DNA of 64,000 nt, taken from contig NZ_ACZO01000005.1 of assembly GCF_000176155.1 (NCBI RefSeq), positions 1 through 64,000 of the forward strand, written 5' to 3'. The translations under genes were made by a program, and so were the position numbers. Below, in pieces: positions 58,822 through 64,000 of this stretch (the stretch's first letter is position 1; every line of letters begins with the position of its first letter). Origin of the DNA: Vibrio metschnikovii CIP 69.14. GTDB taxonomy: Bacteria > Pseudomonadota > Gammaproteobacteria > Enterobacterales > Vibrionaceae. The notes under the pieces are model-generated. The model made no database searches. It worked only from the letters and a program-made list of their open reading frames with translations, and was not told where the DNA came from.

Positions 58822-61800
58822 TTAGCTGGCCGGTTTCTCAAACACCGCCACAGACCAAGCCGGAACCGATAACTTACCGTTATTGACACTGGCTCCTGCA
58901 CCAATCGAGTTCGCGCCAGCATCTTGCTGAATGCTATGCTGCTGATAGCCAGTAGCGTCAAAGTTGGCAAAGTTTGCTAAAGGTTCTGGTGAGGCGTTAA
59001 TTACCACTACCAAACCTTGGCGCTCGGCATCAATCGCACCGTCAAAACGCTCACCGCTATTATCCATGCTCATGACAATCACACCAGCAATTTGCTCGCT
59101 GCCTGTGTTGTGGAATTGAACTCTATCGATAATGGTTTGCCCTTTACCTAGAGTAAACAGACCGGATGAAGTACGCAATTGAACCAGCTCATGGAAGTAA
59201 TTCAACATGGCTTCTTTCTGCGCTTTATCTGGCTGAGCGTTAGTGCCTGCTCCGGTTATCACGTCTTCAATTATCTTCCAGTTTTCGCCATCTTTATCTT
59301 CACGAGGTAAACCGATATTCCAGTTGTGAGTGTCCATGGTGAAGTCGACGCGGTTATACCAATCACCAGAGTCGTAAGAGTCACGCTGCATCGATTTAGA
59401 GCGCAAGATCTCGCTACCCATATGAATAAACGGTACCCCTTGACCTAATATCGCCGTGGATAAACTCACCGCCTGCATGCGCACGCGATCGGCGGTGGTA
59501 ACACCATAGGCAATCTTGAACTGGTTATTGTCCCATAAGGTTTGGTTGTCATGTTTGGAAACGTAGTTCTGTATTTCCCAGGCATCTTGCGCATAGCCTG
59601 TGGGCTGGCCGTTGTAATCGAGTTCAGAGCCCTTGATTAATTGGTCTTTGCTATCAGTAAATTTAAAATCTTTTAAGTTACCAGCCATACCAACTCGCAC
59701 AATATCCGTCCAATGTAGCGCGGTGGCACGGTTATTGTCTGTAGCTAGATCATTAGGCAGAACATAGCTCCCACTACCAAAGCCTTGGTTACTACGTAGG
59801 GAATCTTGACTATCAAAGGGGCCGCCGCCACGCACAGCATCCCGTAGACGATCCGAGAATGAACCGATCCCCGTACCGGCTAAGTTAAGCTGTGTCGCTT
59901 GCTTGAATTGACGATCATTGGCCACTTCACCAAAGTTCCAACCTTCACCATAGAAGTAGACCTCAGGATTGGCCTGTTGCGCTACTTTGAAAGTGCCTAG
60001 AATTTGCTCAAGTGGGTGATGGCCCATTAAATCCCAACGGAAAGCATCAATTTTGTATGCTTTAGTCCAAGTATAAATGGAGTCGTCAATGAGCTTCGCA
60101 AACATCCGATTTTCTGGCGCGGTATTCGAGCAGCAGGTGGAGGTTTCCACTTGACCAGAAAACTCGTTCAAGCGTTGGTAATACCAAGGGACAATTTTAT
60201 CGAGTACCGACTTATCTGAGACGCCAGCTTCATTGGTGTGGTTATAGGCAACGTCGATCACCATGTTCATGCCAATCTCTTGCTTCACCGCCATCACCAT
60301 CTGACGAAACTCTTTAATGCGCGTTGTGCCATCAGGGTTGGTTGAGTAAGAGCCTTCGGGAACGGTAAAGTGGAAAGGATCGTAACCCCAGTTAAAGCTA
60401 TCGACATCGCGCACAAAGCTATTTAGGCGCTGCACCACTGGGTTTTGTTTAGTGTCATTGCCTTTTAGCTGATGGAATACCGCTGAAATGGTCATGCTAT
60501 CGCTACAATAATGGCCAAAATCATCGTCGTTTTTCACCGCGGGCTGTAATTGACACAGTTTACTGAATGGCTGATCAATATCGGCCACTTTGGTTGGGTC
60601 TTCATTAATGGTAGCAATATCAAACACCGGCAGTAGGTGTAGGTGAGTAACGCCTGAGTCTACTAACGCCTTTAAATGCTTAACCGGTACGGTGTCTGGC
60701 TGAGCAAAGGCCGTATATTTACCACGGTGGACTTTCGGTGTGCTGTCATCTAAAGCGGAGAAATCGCGCACATGGGCTTCATAAAGCACAAACTGAGCAG
60801 GGTTGGTTTGCGAATGAGGCGCTTTTAAGTCATCCCAACCGGCAGGTTTAAGGTCAGGATGATAGAGATCCACCACTTGGCTATATTCTGAGTTCATCGC
60901 CAAGCTAAGTGAATACGGGTCCGTGACTTCATAGCTTTCCACTTTATCCGTGGCTGGATGATAAACCGTTACTTGATAGCGATAAAAATCGCCATGCTTG
61001 AGGTTGGTGTCTTCTACTGACCAACTGCCGGATTTGGCATCAAATTCCATTTTTATAGGCGTTTGGGCTTTTTTATCAGTACCATAAGGGATCAGCTTGA
61101 CGGATTGAGCGGTTGGCGCCCAGAGACGGAAAGTGGTTGTATTACCATTTGTTAGCGCGCCGTATGGCAACTTGACAGCTTCATCGGCATAGAGAGCATC
61201 TAAGGCTCTGGCGGGTTGCACTTCTGTGACTTGAATTACTCCTTGATTATCACTAGCAACTAACCAGAGCTGACCTTTGACTAATTGTTTCAATTGCTCT
61301 TCGCTATAGTCAAAACTAAAACCAACAAAGTCATCTTTGAGATGTGGTTTATCTGATGTCCAATCATCGGCGGCTCTAAGCTTAGAGGTGAACTGGCTAT
61401 CAAAACCAGTTACCGATTTATTGGCGGAATCAAAACTAAGCTCACCTTGCGCTGAGTGATAGAGTGTTACTGAGGTTGCCTCTTTATTGCCGACTAACAA
61501 AGTCTTAGCGTCAGCAAATATAGCACTGGCACCGATGACATCCACTTGGCCTTGTGGCAAGCGTGCTAATGGTTGATAAAAGACTTTATTGGTGCCTTTA
61601 AATAGCATCCCAATCGCTCCAATCACCCCTTGTTGAGCAAACTCAAACTTTAAGTTATCGGTTTGATAATCGCCATTGCCGTTAGTATTGGCGATAAGGT
61701 TTATACAATCACCATTGTTGTTTATGGGTAAGTCCCAATAAGCGCCATAGGTTGGACTGAATCCAGAAGGGCGGAGTCCCGGCCAGATTGTGTCTCCGGC

Positions 61801-62382
61801 ATCGTAACTGCTGCATTCGCCGGCGTTCCAAACATGTAGTGTAAAATCGCTTTCGTCACCATCTTGACTATTAAGATAAATACGTAATGTATCTTGTTTT
61901 AAGTGACTTCTAGCAATTAACTCAGGGTAAACGGCAGCTACTCCTTGTTGAGTATAGACGCTGGCATTTTCCCCTAGTTGGGTTAAGTCAATTTTCGTAT
62001 CAAGTTCACCCAGTGGTTTATCGTTACCAAAGTGAGGGATCATATTGATGCACTGTGAAGCATCTTGCCTGTAGGGTAGGTGCCAGTAAGCTCCGAAGGT
62101 GGCATCAATCCCATTAGGAACGAGACTATTGTTCCACTCGGTATTGCTTCCTGCATAGGCACGACAATGGTTATCGTTCCATACGTGGAGAGTGAGCCCT
62201 TGATAAAGTTCGTTATCGCTAGTTTGACTACGTAATGTGGGGTCAGCTTTATAAAAAACGGTGACCGTTTGTGTTTCTGCGGCGATATTGTCATCCGATG
62301 ACGAGTTACAACCGACCAGTAAACCGCCTGCCAAAATGGGCAGCATGGCTTTACTTAATGTCGAAAAGTTAGGTTTGTTCAC
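58822..62382 (-). CDS. pulA: pullulanase, lipoprotein, GH13 with two CBM41 modules
   Basis: Cuts alpha-1,6 bonds of pullulan and branched dextrins outside the cell. The 1186 residues have a lipoprotein signal with lipobox LVGC (Cys25), two CBM41 starch-binding modules (about 38-145 and 160-270, each with HVWN and paired cysteines), a CBM48-like module (about 405-500; TTFRLWAPTAQSVKLIPYG) and a GH13 catalytic domain with nucleophile D784 (FRWDLMGHH), acid E813 (YGEGW) and D945 (KHDNQ), then a C-terminal beta domain. The start is GTG with AGGGA upstream. It lacks a partner gene here and is a likely substrate of the window's type II secretion system, as PulA is in Klebsiella. Confidence 0.93.
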   Translation of the reverse strand: MNKPNFSTLSKAMLPILAGGLLVGCNSSSDDNIAAETQTVTVFYKADPTLRSQTSDNELYQGLTLHVWNDNHCRAYAGSNTEWNNSLVPNGIDATFGAYWHLPYRQDASQCINMIPHFGNDKPLGELDTKIDLTQLGENASVYTQQGVAAVYPELIARSHLKQDTLRIYLNSQDGDESDFTLHVWNAGECSSYDAGDTIWPGLRPSGFSPTYGAYWDLPINNNGDCINLIANTNGNGDYQTDNLKFEFAQQGVIGAIGMLFKGTNKVFYQPLARLPQGQVDVIGASAIFADAKTLLVGNKEATSVTLYHSAQGELSFDSANKSVTGFDSQFTSKLRAADDWTSDKPHLKDDFVGFSFDYSEEQLKQLVKGQLWLVASDNQGVIQVTEVQPARALDALYADEAVKLPYGALTNGNTTTFRLWAPTAQSVKLIPYGTDKKAQTPIKMEFDAKSGSWSVEDTNLKHGDFYRYQVTVYHPATDKVESYEVTDPYSLSLAMNSEYSQVVDLYHPDLKPAGWDDLKAPHSQTNPAQFVLYEAHVRDFSALDDSTPKVHRGKYTAFAQPDTVPVKHLKALVDSGVTHLHLLPVFDIATINEDPTKVADIDQPFSKLCQLQPAVKNDDDFGHYCSDSMTISAVFHQLKGNDTKQNPVVQRLNSFVRDVDSFNWGYDPFHFTVPEGSYSTNPDGTTRIKEFRQMVMAVKQEIGMNMVIDVAYNHTNEAGVSDKSVLDKIVPWYYQRLNEFSGQVETSTCCSNTAPENRMFAKLIDDSIYTWTKAYKIDAFRWDLMGHHPLEQILGTFKVAQQANPEVYFYGEGWNFGEVANDRQFKQATQLNLAGTGIGSFSDRLRDAVRGGGPFDSQDSLRSNQGFGSGSYVLPNDLATDNNRATALHWTDIVRVGMAGNLKDFKFTDSKDQLIKGSELDYNGQPTGYAQDAWEIQNYVSKHDNQTLWDNNQFKIAYGVTTADRVRMQAVSLSTAILGQGVPFIHMGSEILRSKSMQRDSYDSGDWYNRVDFTMDTHNWNIGLPREDKDGENWKIIEDVITGAGTNAQPDKAQKEAMLNYFHELVQLRTSSGLFTLGKGQTIIDRVQFHNTGSEQIAGVIVMSMDNSGERFDGAIDAERQGLVVVINASPEPLANFANFDATGYQQHSIQQDAGANSIGAGASVNNGKLSVPAWSVAVFEKPAS

Positions 62383-62758
62383 GTTCTAAGTCCCTAGTTT
62401 TCTATCTAATCTATAAAAAGTTAATTAAAAATTTCATAGAATTAGTGAGGTTATGAGTTCACTGGATATGCTAGGGATAAGTGACCTATACAAAATGTGA
62501 GCCACCGCGGTAAAGATTTTTTAGAGCGATAAAAATTACAATCTACGAACCATTATCACGTTTGGTAGGTTGAATGGCGTTCGGTAAGCGCACACTTTGC
62601 AGGATGAGCAAGGGGGATGAGTTGAAGAAAATGTACAGCAATAGCCTTATTGGCCAAGTAAATGCTTAGCTGCTGAAGCCTGGCCTCTGGTTATGATTAT
62701 CGTAAACGGCGTGTGGTATCACAAAAAAGAGAGAGATATTTAACAAGGGAAATAAAGA
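62383..62758. other. pulA upstream region
   Basis: About 375 bases between pulA and the hairpin after dsbD. Besides the MalT-like boxes I see a TGTGA half-site (62496-62500) without a second arm and a GATAAT (62552-62557) on the minus strand. No small gene is supported. Confidence 0.5.
62602..62620. promoter_or_regulatory. putative MalT boxes upstream of pulA
   Basis: AGGATGAGCA and GGGGATGAGT form two direct GGATGA-containing motifs 13 bases apart, close to the MalT consensus GGGGA(T/G)GAGG. They lie ~220 bases upstream of the pulA start. GATAAT (minus strand, 62552-62557) could be the -10. MalT controls pullulanase in enteric bacteria. Distance and orientation need testing. Confidence 0.5.
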
Positions 62759-62790
62759 TGGCAGATAAATCGATGGGGATTTATCTGCCA
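62759..62790 (-). terminator. hairpin after dsbD
   Basis: TGGCAGATAAATC and GATTTATCTGCCA (with one unpaired base) form a long stem around a short loop, seven bases after the dsbD stop codon. The minus-strand tail (TCTTTATTTC) is only moderately T-rich. Confidence 0.65.
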
Positions 62791-62796
62791 AGCCGA

Positions 62797-64000
62797 TTAG
62801 CGTTGAAATTTTTCTAGATGAGCAAGAAAAGGATGTTCGGCCATAAAGCCGGTAATACGTGCTTGAGGTCGTCGGTTTCCTTGTCCATCCCAGAAATCGA
62901 TGGTCGGTAAACCAAGTACTTGCAGATGTTGTAAGAGTTCAAAATCTTCCGGCTCACTACGGGTGACATCCACTTGCAGTAATACAAAGTTTTTTAGCTG
63001 CGCTTCAACGGCGGGCTGGTGAAAGGTATAACGCTCAAATTCTTTACACGCGACACACCAGTCAGCGTAAAAATCGAGCATCACCGGTTTTCCGGCTGCT
63101 TTAGCGTCGAGCAAAGCTTGATTAAGCTGCTCGACGGTTTTAATCGGTTGAAACTGAATGTTAGCTTGCTCAGCGCTGTAATGATTGGGATTCAGCCAAT
63201 AACTCAGCAGTGGTTGAGCAGAGAATAATAAGCCGAGGATAGCGATGATCCCTATCAGGCTTTGTTTCCAGCCTGCAAAAGGTAAGCTGTTTTTTGCATG
63301 ATAGAGCCAACCGAATGCGCTTAATCCTAACGCCGACCATAATATCGTGCTCCATAAGCTAGGGATAATTCTCTCCAGTAGGAAAATGGGTGCGGCGAGC
63401 AGAACAAAACCAAACAAGATCTTGATGCGATTCATCCAATCCCCTGCTTTAGGCAATAACTGGTTACCGAATACGGCGACAGCGATTAAGGGAATTCCCA
63501 TGCCTAAGGCCAATGCGTAGAGCGCCACGCCCCCCGTGACCAAATCACCACTTTGTGCCACGTAGAGCAAGGCTCCCGATAAAGGAGCTGTGGTGCAAGG
63601 AGAGCAGACTAAACCCGAAATTGCGCCCATCATAAACACGCCGCCAAGCCGTCCACCTTGTTGGCGCTGACTTAAGCTACTTAGCCAAGTTTGCACGCTA
63701 CTTGGCAGTTGCAAACTGTATAAACCAAACATCGATAACGCTAAGGCGACAAATAAGACACTCAATGTCATCAGGACATAAGGGTGCTGCAAAGCGGCTT
63801 GAAATTGTAAACCCGCAGAAGCTACCACTAAACCCAATAAGGTGTAGGTCAACGCCATCCCTTGCACATAGACCACACTTAGCAGCAATGCGCGGCGTTG
63901 TGAGATAGCTCCGCCACCAAGTACGATACTGGTTAAAATTGGGTACATGGGTAATACGCATGGGGTAAAAGCCAAGCCAATACCGAGTAATAAAAACAGC
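62797..64000 (-). CDS. dsbD: thiol:disulfide interchange protein DsbD, partial (5' end outside window)
   Basis: Inner-membrane protein that passes electrons from cytoplasmic thioredoxin to periplasmic DsbC/DsbG and cytochrome maturation. The visible ~400 residues cover the membrane domain with its two redox cysteines (FTPCVLPM and [11 protein letters not shown]) and the C-terminal thioredoxin-like domain with CXXC ([10 protein letters not shown]). The frame stays open to the window edge (codons for LFLLLGIG just before the first in-frame candidate start), so the N-terminal DsbD-alpha domain lies beyond position 64000. Confidence 0.96.
   Translation of the reverse strand, partial: LFLLLGIGLAFTPCVLPMYPILTSIVLGGGAISQRRALLLSVVYVQGMALTYTLLGLVVASAGLQFQAALQHPYVLMTLSVLFVALALSMFGLYSLQLPSSVQTWLSSLSQRQQGGRLGGVFMMGAISGLVCSPCTTAPLSGALLYVAQSGDLVTGGVALYALALGMGIPLIAVAVFGNQLLPKAGDWMNRIKILFGFVLLAAPIFLLERIIPSLWSTILWSALGLSAFGWLYHAKNSLPFAGWKQSLIGIIAILGLLFSAQPLLSYWLNPNHYSAEQANIQFQPIKTVEQLNQALLDAKAAGKPVMLDFYADWCVACKEFERYTFHQPAVEAQLKNFVLLQVDVTRSEPEDFELLQHLQVLGLPTIDFWDGQGNRRPQARITGFMAEHPFLAHLEKFQR

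Noticed and set aside
62496..62511. CRP site upstream of pulA
   Set aside because: Only the TGTGA half is present; the second arm (GCGGT) does not match.

Overview
The window is core chromosomal DNA of a Vibrio (Gammaproteobacteria), almost certainly the oriC-proximal part of the large chromosome. The gene order (add, ntrC-ntrB, glnA, typA, pckA, hslO-hslR, a complete gspC-N operon, cysQ-nudE, nfuA, comF, bioH, tex, greB, ompR-envZ, xanP, recG, trmH, spoT, rpoZ, gmk, yhhQ, nhaP2, dsbD) matches what I remember of the Vibrio cholerae VC2701-VC2751 stretch, and the proteins look like close Vibrio orthologues. The species cannot be named from the sequence alone. I saw no prophage, insertion sequence, integron, CRISPR array or defence island.

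Layout. 1-675: 3' end of an rRNA operon (23S tail, 5S, tRNA-Ser UGA) and terminators. 676-7211: adenosine deaminase, then the nitrogen block ntrC-ntrB, a DUF4124 gene and glnA, with a sigma-54 promoter, two NtrC sites upstream of glnA and one upstream of ntrB. 7212-16878: typA, yihY-dtd-fabY, an AsmA-like protein, pckA, hslO-hslR. 17143-28346: twelve-gene type II secretion operon gspC-gspN. 28397-35442: cysQ-nudE, nfuA, comF/bioH, an unrecognised gene, an ERIC-type repeat and tex. 35678-41682: greB, then the gluconate/Entner-Doudoroff cluster gntR, edd-gntK and a permease gene-eda, with tandem GntR-type operators between the divergent arms. 41970-52375: ompR-envZ, the purine permease xanP with a PurR box, recG, trmH, spoT, rpoZ, gmk. 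52376-64000: yhhQ behind a preQ1-I riboswitch, a small unknown membrane protein, a sodium:solute symporter pair, nhaP2, a CrbR-type response regulator, a large lipoprotein pullulanase and the 3' two thirds of dsbD.

How it works together. Nitrogen status acts through NtrB-NtrC on glnA and probably on ntrBC itself. Gluconate is imported, phosphorylated by GntK and split by Edd-Eda under GntR (and probably CRP) control. PulA is a plausible substrate for the type II secretion machine encoded 30 kb away. The symporter pair and the CrbR-like regulator suggest control of acetate or other small-acid uptake.

No wholly new system stands out. The best non-obvious signals are the preQ1-I riboswitch whose pseudoknot includes the yhhQ Shine-Dalgarno, the ERIC-type element with an enlarged centre downstream of tex, the PurR operator on xanP, the GntR double operator, MalT-like boxes upstream of pulA, and two metabolic insertions (gnt/ED cluster, pulA) into an otherwise conserved neighbourhood.
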